Shown here piece after piece: positions 9,326 to 19,916 of a stretch of 23,033 nt of DNA. The position numbers were made by a program, and so were the translations under genes. Positions within the stretch are counted from its first letter, which is position 1; each line of letters opens with the position of its first letter. The stretch is from Patescibacteria group bacterium UBA6489 (GTDB lineage Bacteria > Patescibacteriota > Gracilibacteria > BD1-5 > UBA6164): assembly GCA_002435385.1 (NCBI GenBank), contig DJMN01000015.1, forward strand, positions 1 through 23,033. Reading direction: 5' to 3'. The notes below the pieces were generated by a model that was not told the DNA's origin, ran no database searches, and saw only the letters and a program-made list of their open reading frames with translations.

Positions 9326-9436
9326 CTATCCCTCTTTCTCCTGATAAGCTTTAGGGGAAGAGAGGGGGCAAAACCTAAAAACAATTTCTCCCTTTTCCAA
9401 AGGGAGTACCCGAGGAACGAGGGGGGAGGGATTATA
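9326..9436. repeat. GC-rich repeat downstream of the TOPRIM gene (copy 4)
   Basis: Starts about 9 bp after the stop. CCCTCTTTCTCC pairs with a GGGGAAGAGAGGGGG arm, followed by a smaller TCTCCC/GGGAG hairpin and GAGTACCCGAGGAACGAG (9404-9421), which contains the family core. From CCTAAAAAC (9374 on) through to GAGGGATTA it closely matches 15604-15702, the latter having about 35 extra bases in the middle. No gene. Confidence 0.65.
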
Positions 9437-9524
9437 AAACATCAGACTTTCCCCAAAAAACTTTTGCCTTTATCTAAAAAGCTACTAATATTCAAATCAT
9501 ATTATATTCTAACTAAAAAAATCA

Positions 9525-12500
9525 ATGAGTAAATTGATGAAAATTTTCTCATCAACACTGTTAGTTTTGATGACTTTAAATATTTCTAATGTGACAATAT
9601 TTTGAATAGTAAATGCTCAAGAAAATAGTAAAGTAACCATATGTCATAAGGGAAAAAATTTAGAAATTTCAGAAAAAGCCCTACAAAGTCATCTAGATTT
9701 AGGTGATACTTTAGGCGAATGTGATAGCTCAAATTCAAACTGACAAGTATGAGAAGATGAAAAAGGAAAATATGTCTGGGTTGATCAAGAATGAAGAGAA
9801 AGAAAATATCGGCATCAAGATGCTATTTCTGGGAAAAATATAACTTTGTACAAAAAATATATAGATATAAAATACGACTTAAACAATGTTCATGAATGAT
9901 GTGTTAAAATTGAAGAGATCTATAACAAAAAACTTTCTAAAAAGAAAGAAGTACTAGAAAAAGGTTTCCTAAAAAAGCTTGAAAATTGTAGGAAATATTT
10001 TGTACCATATAATCCTAAAAATAGCCAAGAAACAGGACTCAGTAGTAATTGAACCTTTCAAATAAATAATTGAGATCAGTACACAGAAAGTCAATCAGTC
10101 TCTATAAATTTTTTCATAGACTGAAATTTACCAGATTTCATAAGATATAGTGAAGATGGTCAAAATTTTTGAGAGTGGTTAAAATATGAAGGAAGCACCA
10201 GAGATTATTTATTTAAAGACAATAGTGCTTGAAATAAAAAATTATATATAGAGTACAAAAACTGAAATACAATTTCTACAGATTTTTCAGAAATAAAATT
10301 ACTCCCAAAATATGGGGCAGAGTATCAAATAATATCAAATTGAGTTGCTAAAGGTCAAAATTACGAATCTGGTAAAAGTTATAATTTTTTTATTTTAGCT
10401 AAAAATAAAGGATTTTTAAATTGGGAAAAGGATGGAAATACTCCAGTTCAATTAACTTACAAATTATTAAAGGAAGATGGAGAAGTAATTAAAGAGTCTA
10501 AAAATCGTTGAGTTTTGCCATGAGATATAGATTATTGAAGAAGTGTTAATATCTCTACCTTGGTTCGAATCCCTGATAATATAGATTGAAAAATAAAAGT
10601 TGTTTTTGATTTAGAGTATGGAAATACAAAATTTTCAGAAGTATGAGTAGATCCAATTTCTACAGAAATAATAGTAAACAATATAAAACCTCTTCCTAGA
10701 GAAGTATTAAAAAATGACAATAATCTGCCATTTTGAGTATGAGAATATGCTCCATTATGAGAGGAAAAACTCCCTTCAAATCTCTCAGTTTGTGAAACTA
10801 GTGCTAATATTTATGAATTATCAGAATGATGAGATATTTTCTCAATTCGTTACATCGCCCCTTATACAACAGTTATAGATAGAATCTATGATTTATGGCT
10901 TGATAAAGCTGATAATACCGCTTTTTATGAAATTTCGTATACTCCTGATGACTGAAATTTGTACATATACAAGGATGCAGTGAACTTATCAAGTACATGT
11001 CCTGAAAATGAAAATGATTTTAGTAATAGGCGTTGTGAGGAATACTACACAGATATGTGACAGGTAAATAATGAAGATTGTTGGACAATTTTCACGACAA
11101 GCTCTAAAAATATCTTTACATGATATAAGGATTGAACATTTTGATGAGATGGTTATATAAATAAATCTGAACTTAGCAAAACTCTAATTTGAGCTTCATC
11201 AACCCCTATAATGCCATATAGGAACGAAATCCCTGATGTTTCACCTGAAAGCTGGTATGCCGAATACGCTCAGGCTACATTAGATGCAGGAATTTTTAGT
11301 TTAGATAGCGATGGGAATTTCAACCCATTACAAAATATGACATTTAAACAGGCATTACAAAGCTTGATGGATATTTTTAAATTTAGTACAAATAATACTT
11401 GTAATTATGATGTAATTTTTCCAGATGATAAATACATCTGATGAGCTTTGTTTTATTGAATAATCAAATCAAAAGATGAAATCCCTGAAAATCCAGAGAC
11501 TAATTTAGTGACAAGATTAGAGGTTGCAAAAATGATTTTAAGGGCTTATTATCAACAAAACAACCTCAAAACAGCGGGACAAATCTGTCCAAATGCTGTT
11601 GACGAAAGATTTACAAAAAAAATCAAAGAAATTTGTTGAATAGAAGAAAAAGTAGTTTTATCAACTACAGAAGATTTGAACAAAGACGGCGATGAATTAG
11701 AAAATGGTATAGAAGCCGAAATAATAGACGATTCATCAGATACAGTAAAAATTAGATTGATAGAAAGTTGAGAAATAGGGTATTTGAAAAGTTCAGAAAT
11801 ATCAGATATTTGTAATGTAGACACACCAACAGAAGAGCTAAAAACTCCAGAAGATGATGAGGTTGTTGTAGCAAGTTTAGAATGAATCTATGCACATGAA
11901 AAACCAAATGCAACAAGTAATTACTTTGATTATAACAATGATTGAATTTGAAATAATGCTGATATTGTGCCATATAATGAAGTATTGAAAGTGCTTGATA
12001 CAGAATGAAACTGGTTTAAAGTACAATTTGAAGACCAAAGAACTGCATGGATCTTTAACTGATTTGTAAGTATTTGAGCAGGAGTACAGTTACCAGAAAT
12101 AAAAGAAACAGAAATGTGAACTATTTCGTGGAGTCATGGTGTAACGGTAGATTTAAGAGCAAATGAAAACACAGAATCAAGAGAAAATATAATTTGGGAA
12201 ACATATGAAAACACTAGAGTTCAAGTGTTGGAAAAAGATGAGGAGAGAGACATGTATTATGTAAGAATTGATAGTACTGAAAAAGATCTTTCAGAAGAGG
12301 TTTATAATACTCATTATGCTAGACTTTATCCAAATCTGACCTTATGAGAAATGAAGTTTATACAAAATGGGATCTCAGGTTGGGTACACAAGGATTTTGT
12401 AGAATTGGATTGAGTAGATTATGAGAGTGAAAAAAATCTTGATTATCCATTTGATTATGAGGCTTTTTCGGCTAGTGGTAGAACTACTGATGTTTTAGTT

Positions 12501-14231
12501 AACCAGATCTTTTTAGAGGAATTTAATTGAAGTGTTCATAAGGGGATTGATTTTAATATGTTAGGTTGAGAGAAGGTTAAGGCTGTGGCGAATGGTGTCG
12601 TTGAGAGTGTTGAAAGTAATACTGTTACTGTTAAACAGGATGATGGTAGGTATAGTCGTTATCATCATATTGTTCCGAGCACAAGTGTTTGAGTTAGGGT
12701 TGATAGTAATAGTGTTGTTTGAGAGGTTGCAGAAGGTACAGAAGAATTTAAAGCTCATTTGCATTTAGAATTATTTGAAAAAGTTGGGAATTTTAATATG
12801 TTTTTAAATCCTGCGAAATATTTTAAAATATACGATTCACAAGATAGTCATAAATGTATGAGAGAGTTGATTATTGATGAGGGGATTTATGATGGTGAGG
12901 AAGTTTATGAGAGGTGTAATATTGGAATTTGAGGGCTTTGTAGATGATATAATGAAAAAACTTCTTCCTATTGGTCATATAGTGATGTATATAATGGTAC
13001 GTCTCTTTGTGAAGCTGTAACAAAATGAGCAAATAGAAATTGGATAGATATTTGAGATCCTTTAGCTTTTAGACCAACTGATACTATTTCTAGAAGAGAG
13101 GCAATAAAGCTTGTTTTTCAGGTGTCTGGTGCAAAGTTTACAGAGTGAGATACTTCATGTTTAGGAAAATGAAATTTTGTAGATATGAGTCGTAATGATT
13201 GGGGGACTAAGTATGTTTGTGCTTGAGTTAAATTAGGTTGGATTGCTAAAAATAAAGAGTTTAGACCTGATGACAGTATTTCTTATCAAGAGTATATTAA
13301 GTGGTTATTTTGGGCTAGTGATATAGGAAGTTGTTTGACAACAGAGATAGATAGCCCCAATTTTAGTTGGGGGTATAAGTATTTAGCTGTGGCTAATTAT
13401 TTTGAATTGCCTAGAAGGTGATTAGATAATATTGTTGATAGAAGTTCTGTAATGATTTTTTTGTATAAATTTAGTGAAAAAGTTTTAGATGATGTTGGGA
13501 ATAAAAATATCTTTACTGATTCTGAGTGTGTTGATAGTGATACAGTTAAGGCAAAGAAAGATATAAAGAAATATCTAAATGATTTGTATCTTAAAATATA
13601 CTGAGAAACAGAAGATGTTTTACTAGAAATATTTAAAGAATCTAAGGTGGATATGATGAGATGGTACTCTTTGTCTCCCCATGATAAATTTAATAAATGG
13701 AAGGATTTAGAAACTTGATATTATGATTTAGTTTATACAACATGAGACTGATTTCATGAAACAGCCTTAACTGGTTATGAACATTTGATTTCTCCAGAAA
13801 AAACAATAGAAATAGATTGAAAAATATATAGTTTATGAGAGGTCTCAAACATATTAGTTTGATATAATGCTTATTATATTTGATATAATGCTTTAGTTTT
13901 AGATTTATGAGCTATGGCTTTCACTTTTTATGATACAGCACATCCTATTGATTGAAAGCATATGTCAAATGGAATAGAATGAGAGTTTAGAGATAGCAAA
14001 TTATATGAGGCTTGATATAAATTAGCTAAAGATGTAGAAGAAAATTGAGGAATTTTGACAGAAGAAATGTTAGTAGAGGCTATAGAAACTTGAACATATA
14101 ATAGAAAAGTTATGACTACTAATGATGCAGAAATTCTAAACATACTGAAGAAAACTTATTATTTTTATGATAATGTTTGGTTAAGGGTATTTGATACTTA
14201 TGGTGATCCAATAGTTCCTATTACTTATTAA
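9525..14231 (+). CDS. Secreted multidomain SLH / SH3 / peptidase M23 protein
   Basis: A 1568-residue exported protein. A signal peptide (residues 1-31) ends in VNA/QE. Residues about 38-66 carry ICH...HLDLGD..GEC, a Cys/His motif seen at the start of various secreted proteins. Two groups of SLH-like repeats, which bind cell-wall polymers, lie at about 528-680 and 1155-1322. Between them are two SH3-like segments (about 780-855 and 862-962) and a LytM/M23 zinc peptidase domain with HKGID (H1005, D1009) and HLHLE (H1078, H1080), which would cut peptidoglycan cross-bridges. The last 220 residues, with YDTAHPIDGKHM near 1469-1480, are unassigned. The frame is intact over 4.7 kb only with UGA as Gly. 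An alternative start at 9537 gives a slightly shorter signal peptide. Likely a wall-anchored murein hydrolase used in growth or against a host or prey cell. Confidence 0.85.
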
Positions 14232-14242
14232 TTTATTTTTTT

Positions 14243-14812
14243 ATGAAAAGATTTATTTTTTGGACAGTATTTTTAATAGTTTCGTTATGAGTTGCTTTTG
14301 AATTGTTTATGGGTTATATCAGGATAGATATAATGAAAAATAAGTATGAAAATAATTATGAAAGACCTAGTTATTGAATATTTATTCAAAATAAGAATGA
14401 CTTTAACAAAATTATAGATTTTGTTGTTTTGAATAATATTGTGTATGTAAATCGACCTAATTTTTGAGAACATATAGATATTAAAATTGAGTGATGAGTA
14501 GTTTTTGATTGTCAGAATAATGAATGTGATTCATTTGAAAAATTATTTAATAAGCTTGTACTTAGCAATATTGAAAAGTTAAAGAATCTAGGTTTTCTTA
14601 GTAATTTTACGGAATCAAATTCTGAAATATATTCTATTGATCCATCTTCTTTATCTAATGTGACTTATATAGATACATATCTATATAGTTCAAATGGATG
14701 GAATTTTGAAGATAAAGATTCTTGAAAAATAGCTTTTGAAGATGGTGACTATACAATAATAATTTTGGATGAAAATTGGATTTTAACTAGATTGCTTAGA
14801 AAATTAAAATAA
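14243..14812 (+). CDS. Membrane-anchored hypothetical protein
   Basis: A 189-residue protein of unknown function. Residues about 4-27 form one hydrophobic segment (FIFWTVFLIVSLGVAFELF), an uncleaved anchor or signal peptide; the remaining part is soluble and mixed, with no recognised family. The ATG lies 11 bp after the stop of the SLH/M23 gene, so the two are probably co-transcribed, and the soluble part would face the same extracytoplasmic side. UGA codons are in frame as Gly. It has no Shine-Dalgarno sequence. Confidence 0.7.
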
Positions 14813-14816
14813 GTTT

Positions 14817-14885
14817 ATGAAAAAAATAATTATTGAAGTCCTTCTGGCAATAAAGAAGATATTAATTTGGATGTTTGTGTTATAA
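14817..14885 (+). CDS. Possible 22-residue hydrophobic peptide
   Basis: ATG starts 4 bp after the previous stop and gives MKKIIIEVLLAIKKILIWMF then VL, with TAA at 14883. It has a Lys-rich start and looks like a single membrane helix. It may be a real small membrane protein of this operon or a chance frame; there is no homology argument. Confidence 0.3.
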   Translation: MKKIIIEVLLAIKKILIWMFVL

Positions 14886-14893
14886 ATAAAAAA

Positions 14894-15454
14894 ATGAAAA
14901 AATTATATACTACAAAACTAAAATATTTGTTAATAATAATATTTAGCATTCTTTTATTTTGTATCTCATTCTTAGCAATATGATACATTTTCTTTTATCT
15001 TTTGTTTTTTGTTGTTAAACCAAATGATCCTATTGTTATATTATTACCATTTATGATACCAGCGATATCTTACATTTTAGCTAAAACTTTATCAAAAATA
15101 TATATATCTAGATTTTGGAAATATCTTTTTAAAGAAGAAATAAGGAATAAAGAAATAAACCAAAATATAAAAAATAGTAATTTTTATGAATTTGTGAAAA
15201 AATTTACTGTTATTATTTGTTTCTTAATAATAATCTGAATTATTTTTGAATTTAAAACTTATAATAGGGAAATATTGAGAGAATTTTGGAGAACATCCAT
15301 GATACCATGAATAATATTTATGTTTTGTTTTATATCATTCCCAATAATATGAATTGCTCATTTTGCATCCAAAATTTCAAAATACTTACAAAAAACTATG
15401 AGAAATAATAGACAAAATAAGGACTGAACAGTGATAGTTTCGGATAAAAATTAG
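14894..15454 (+). CDS. Four-helix membrane protein, unknown function
   Basis: A 186-residue protein with four clear hydrophobic segments, at about residues 9-34, 40-58, 106-118 and 136-155, and a charged cytoplasmic-looking stretch between the second and third. It has a short polar C-terminus. No family was recognised. It follows the preceding membrane protein by 81 bp with no terminator between, so it is probably part of the SLH/M23 operon. The segments are read with UGA as Gly (for example IIIGIIFEF). Confidence 0.7.
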
Positions 15455-15481
15455 ATTTTATAGTGGTTTAATTTACATTTA

Positions 15482-15703
15482 ATCCCTCATCTTTTGAATT
15501 CTCTTCTCCTTTGAGAGGAGAAAAGAGGTTATAATATTGAAATAATCAAATTTAAACACCATGCAACAGTAATACTTAATAAAAAAAGAGGTTAAACCTT
15601 CAACCTAAAAACGATTTTTCCCTTTCCCAAAGGTAAAGCGAATTGCGAAGCAAGAGAGAATCCCTAGGGGGAGAGTACCCGAGGAACGAGGGGGAGGGAT
15701 TAA
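15482..15703. repeat. GC-rich repeats at the end of the SLH/M23 operon (copy 5)
   Basis: Two parts in a 416-bp gap without a gene. The first is a hairpin, TTCTCCT (15504-15510) with AGGAGAA (15516-15522). The second (about 15604-15703) is the closest relative of the repeat at 9374-9436: both have CCTAAAAAC, a TCCCTTT arm, GAGTACCCGAGGAACGAG (core at 15681-15690) and GGGAGGGATTA. This copy carries an additional stretch, about 15634-15670, absent at 9400. Confidence 0.65.
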
Positions 15704-15826
15704 AAAAACGTTACAGATTTCCTAAAAATATTTGATTTAAAACAAACTTAATTACTATTAAGTAATAGTATATACTTTCAACTTTATTTAAATATATTTA
15801 AGTAGAAATAAGAATTAGCAAACATA

Positions 15827-15865
15827 AAAACTGCCCCTTCCTTATAGGAAAGGGGAGTTTTTTTT
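15827..15865. terminator. Bidirectional terminator between converging genes
   Basis: AACTGCCCCTTCC and GGAAAGGGGAGTT form a GC-rich stem with one bulged A, followed by a T8 run on the + strand and preceded by A-rich sequence that gives a T-run on the - strand. It lies between the + operon ending at 15454 and the - gene ending at 15871. Confidence 0.85.
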
Positions 15866-15870
15866 ACTAT

Positions 15871-18800
15871 CTAATCTCTATAAATCTCAATATCAGTCAC
15901 ATCCTCCAAAGAATTCTTATTCACAAATTCCAATATCAACTTAACAGTATAAGTTCCAACCTTTTCATAAGTATGAGTAGGATTAGCCTCAGTAGAAGTA
16001 GAACCATCTCAGAAATCCCAGAAATATCAAACTATTTGACCACTAGACTCATCAGAATAAAAATCAATTCATTGTAATACAGGAGCTTTTTTCATACTAA
16101 CTCAGATCTTAGCTTTTTGAGGTTCAGGTTTTAATACCAACTTCTTAGTTATAGAATAACTCTTACCAGTCTTCCCAACAACAGTTAATTTTACTTCATA
16201 ATCTCAAGCAGATGTATACTTATGTCAAGGATTTATAGCATCTCTTTCCTCCTTTACTCCATCACCATAGTCATAAATAAACTTAACAATATCATCATCC
16301 TTTATGAAACTCTTTGATGCATCAAACCTAACATTCATAGGAACATAATCACTCTCTTGCTCTATCTTTAAATCTAGGATAGCCTCTTTCTTAATAGCCT
16401 CTATATAAATCGTTTCAGACAAATTCACGACATCAGTTTCCTGTTTTCTATGAACAAATTTATAGTTCACAGTTATAGTATGATTTCATTCAAGAACAAT
16501 TTCATGCTCTATAACCTTTCACTCCTTATCAATTCAAGGTTTACCATCTAAGTCCCAAGTAACTTTATCTAAAGTATAAACATCATCTTCAGGTTTTACA
16601 TACCTAGCATCAAATTCAAGAGTAGTAGGAACATCCAATTCATCTATAAAATACTCATTTTCTTTTTTCACATACCTGACATCTCTCATTTCTTCTCATC
16701 AGTTATTTATAACTAGAATATCTCTTAGTTTAATTCTCTTAGGAATATTAACAGTCGTACTTATCTTCCTATACTGACCAGCAGAATCTTTTAATTTAAC
16801 AAATATTTCATTATCCCCATAATTATTAAACTTTATTGTAACTTTTGAAGATTCCTCCAAATCAACTGGATCAGCGTTCTTGATAACAGTTTTTTCTCAA
16901 TACACCCACTCAAATTCACTTATAAATCATTCTCAAAAGTTTGTTTCAGGATTTACGACTCTAAGTTCATACTCTAAATCATTATCTATAGATTGTTCAT
17001 ATTTTATCTCTCATTCTATGGTAGTAGAAACATCTCACTTTATGATAAAAGCCTTATCAAATCATTCTTCTTCTTTTCCACTCCTAAGAATCTTAATTAA
17101 GACTACAGACTCTTTGAAAAATACTTTATTTGGAGCAAATATATATGAATCCTTCCAAGCAGGATTATCTAAATCATCCTGGGTATACCATTCAATTTTT
17201 CCTAATGTTTTTAAATCCTCAGCATCAAATCTAACGATTTTTCATCAATTTGAAGTTTCTCTTTCTTCTATCTCAACAATATTTGTTATACTAACAGGGG
17301 AAATGTTCTCAACCTCCTTTTCTATTACTTTTCAATCTAGTCATGTTTCTTCAACTATAAGAGATACATCAAAAGTTCATTTTTTAGTAAATTCCCTTAT
17401 TAGAGTAGGTGTTAGCTCAACAATCTCTTTTCAATCAATATTCCATTTATATTTTGTAATTTCTAATCATTTTCTAGTTTCCTTTTTTTCAAATGTACTC
17501 AAATCATATTTTATAGTGATAGGTCAAATTAATTCAGTAGTATCTGTAATTAGAGCTCATTCTTCTTCAAAGAAAGTACTAACAAGTCTATCATTATCAT
17601 AAATTTGTACATCTCAACGAGCTAATTCTTGCCATTGGGGTAGAGATCTAATCTTCTTATCTACAACCATCCATATACTACCAGTTATAAATGTTATGAT
17701 AAGTGCAACTAAAGCAATCATAGCATAGAACACTTTCTTCTTTTTAAATTTTTTCTTAGTTAATATAAATTTAAATAAATACACAGAAGTAAATATCATC
17801 TCTAAGAAAAGAAGTATACTGAATATAACAAATACTAATTGTCATATAAATGAATTGATATCATTTAAACTAATTCATAGAGATAAAAAGAAATTTACAT
17901 CTTCCAGATCTGTTGCATTCATTACAACAAAAGTAATAAATGCTCAACCAAGTATAAGGGTTACAAATGTAGCAGCTCACAAAACTCAAAGGATTTTTCA
18001 TAAAGACGCTTTTCTTTTCAACTCTCAAGTTTTTTCTTTAAGCATTTTTGAAGCTTTTAAAAAGACTTTTTCTCAGAAGTTAGATGGAACTGTTTTTGAA
18101 ATTATAGAAAATTTATCCGTTTTAGAATCATAGATTCATTTTCATTCTTGTTCTTTGTCTATATCCTCAATTTCTAGATTTGTAAGTTGTTTTACATTTA
18201 TAAGAATTTTTGAGTAGATATGGTATTTGATATATCTTTCATCTACTATTCTTGAATCCTTTTGACAAGAAATTTTTACATAGTTCTCAGATGGTTCCAT
18301 TGTTAAAAAATCGTACTTATTATCTATAAGTAGATTTATAAGTCATTCAATAGAAGTGATGTTTATATCCATAATCATCTCTTTTTTCTCATCTTTTTTG
18401 TTATTTTCTTCTCCATCCTCTTCATTATCTTTTTTTTCTAGTTCTTCTTCTTCAGAATTTTCTTCTTCCTCTTCCTCAATTTTTTCCTCGATTTCCTTTT
18501 CTTTTTTCTCATCTATAGTTTCTTTTTTTTCTTCATCATTTTTAATAATCTCTTCATCAGTCTCTTTTATATCACTTTCCTGTCATTTTAAACTTGTATC
18601 AGAAGCATCTTCTATCGGTCATTCAGTATTTTTTTCCTTTTCTTCTTCTAGATTTTCATTTTTACTACCATCTTCTCATTCTAGAGCTGCATCAGAGTCT
18701 TTTTCTTCGTCATTCTTGCTATTATCTTTATCATCTTTTTCCTCCTCTTCAGCTTTATTTTGAATATCTTTTCTATCATCTGCTCATTCTAATTTTTCAT

Positions 18801-19023
18801 CAGAATTTTTCTTAGAATCATCTTCTTTTATTTCAACACCTCAAAGAATATCTGTAGGTGTTTTATCGTCTATCTCCAGATTATTTATAGATTTTTCTTC
18901 CTTTTTACTTTGATTTTGATTACTTGTATCTTTTTTATCATCCTTTTTTGAATTATCACTTTTTCATATATTAGAAAAGTCAATATTTAACTCTGAAGGA
19001 TCAAATACTTTGTTATCTGACAT
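15871..19023 (-). CDS. Membrane protein with GspE/PilB-like N-domain and extracytoplasmic PKD domains
   Basis: A 1050-residue protein read from ATG at 19023. Residues about 20-215 are highly acidic low-complexity (long Glu/Lys/Asp/Ser runs). Residues about 218-328 resemble the N-terminal half of type II secretion/type IV pilus ATPases: YDFLTMEPSE, ILINVKQLTNLEIED and TVPSNFGEKVFLKA correspond to the family's DIHIEP, RIKxLAxLDI and LPTxxGEKVVLR. The Walker ATPase half is absent. Three membrane segments follow (about 346-372, 390-418, 426-452). The rest, outside the membrane, is beta-rich and includes PKD domains with YDYGDG (about 911-955) and FWDFGDG (about 988-1042). Topology puts the acidic and GspE-like part in the cytoplasm. 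It may link a surface structure to a cytoplasmic partner. Function is inferred; the architecture is seen. Confidence 0.82.
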
Positions 19024-19079
19024 AAAATTTTTGTTAAAATAAATACAAATTACTTTTTACATAAAAGTTTCTATTATAT

Positions 19080-19109
19080 ATAATAACACAATTTCATTTT
19101 ATAAGCCAA
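19080..19109 (-). promoter_or_regulatory. Possible promoter of the PKD membrane protein gene
   Basis: On the - strand TTGGCT (19109-19104), an 18-bp spacer and TATTAT (19085-19080) lie 56 bp before the ATG. Judged by eye in very AT-rich DNA, so only tentative. Confidence 0.35.
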
Positions 19110-19186
19110 ATTATGAGGAATATTTTTATTGACCGTTAAAAAATAATAGAGATAAATAAATTTTCTTACAAAATTAGAAAAAATAC

Positions 19187-19213
19187 TTGCTCAATTATAT
19201 TAGAATATATAAT
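19187..19213 (+). promoter_or_regulatory. Possible promoter of the small membrane protein gene
   Basis: TTGCTC (19187-19192), a 15-bp spacer and a consensus TATAAT (19208-19213) lie 29 bp before the ATG at 19243. The -10 is good, the spacing short. Confidence 0.4.
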
Positions 19214-19242
19214 AAGATTATTATTAATTATTTTATAAAAAT

Positions 19243-19764
19243 ATGTTTTTATTCTCACACTTTTTGAAAAATACTTTTAGTTTAATTTTTCTATTATTAT
19301 CTATTTATTTTCTCTTATCAGTATTACGGTTTTTTAACACATATTCATCAGAAATAGATAGGGAATTTGAGACATATATTTTTAATAACTCTAACATGAA
19401 AATAGAAATTATAGACGAATGATTTCAAAAGATACTAAACCCATGAGAAAATACAACTATAAAATGAACGGATTATTTAAAAAACGAATTTAAAATTATA
19501 AAAGATGATAAAGTATTATACACATGAACCCAAATACATAAAAATGAGGAATACAGCACGATAATTGAAAAAAAATATACTCTTTTTGATGAAGAAAATA
19601 AAAGAGAAATAAATATTACAGAAAATTTCCAAGTTTTTTCTAATTGAACAAATCTATTTAAAGACAATGATTATAATATAACCTTTGAAAAAAAATATTG
19701 GCTTTTACCGATGCTTTGATGAAAACAAAAAACTATAATTCAAAAAAAAGTAGAGATTAAGTAA
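19243..19764 (+). CDS. Membrane-anchored hypothetical protein
   Basis: A 173-residue protein with an N-terminal hydrophobic segment (residues about 12-29, SLIFLLLSIYFLLSVL) and a soluble, charged remainder with several Thr/Lys/Glu-rich strands. No family was recognised. It is divergent from the PKD gene and stands alone, with its own likely promoter. In-frame UGA codons are read as Gly. It has no Shine-Dalgarno sequence. Confidence 0.65.
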
Positions 19765-19815
19765 CAAAATTTTAACAAGGTAAAAAATTTAAAAATAATA
19801 ATAAAATGAACTGTT

Positions 19816-19853
19816 AGAAGATTTATACTAAGATTAATTGTAAAAAATCTTCT
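19816..19853. terminator. Hairpin between converging genes
   Basis: AGAAGATTT (19816-19824) pairs perfectly with AAATCTTCT (19845-19853) around a 20-nt loop. It lies between the + gene ending at 19764 and the - gene ending at 19917. There is no clear T-run on either side, so terminator function is uncertain. Confidence 0.3.
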
Positions 19854-19916
19854 CCTGTGAATGTGTTATTATTTTAATTTTCTGGTTTTATTTAGATTTG
19901 GTTTTTAAATAATTAT

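Noticed and set aside
9305..9532. 75-codon frame after the TOPRIM gene
   Set aside because: It runs through the GC-rich repeat and out of frame with known genes; composition follows the repeat, not a protein.
16880..17602. 240-codon + strand open frame
   Set aside because: It lies antisense to the PKD membrane protein gene, is Ser/Phe-rich without domain logic, and is open only because the opposite strand is coding.
18356..18763. Ser-rich 135-codon + strand frame
   Set aside because: It is the reverse complement of the Glu/Asp-rich tail of the PKD protein (GAA/GAG runs become TTC/CTC, read as Phe/Ser).
19800..19911. Open frame reading TVRRFILRLIVKNLLLG
   Set aside because: It has no ATG, GTG or TTG start after the upstream stop and no clear family match; probably chance.
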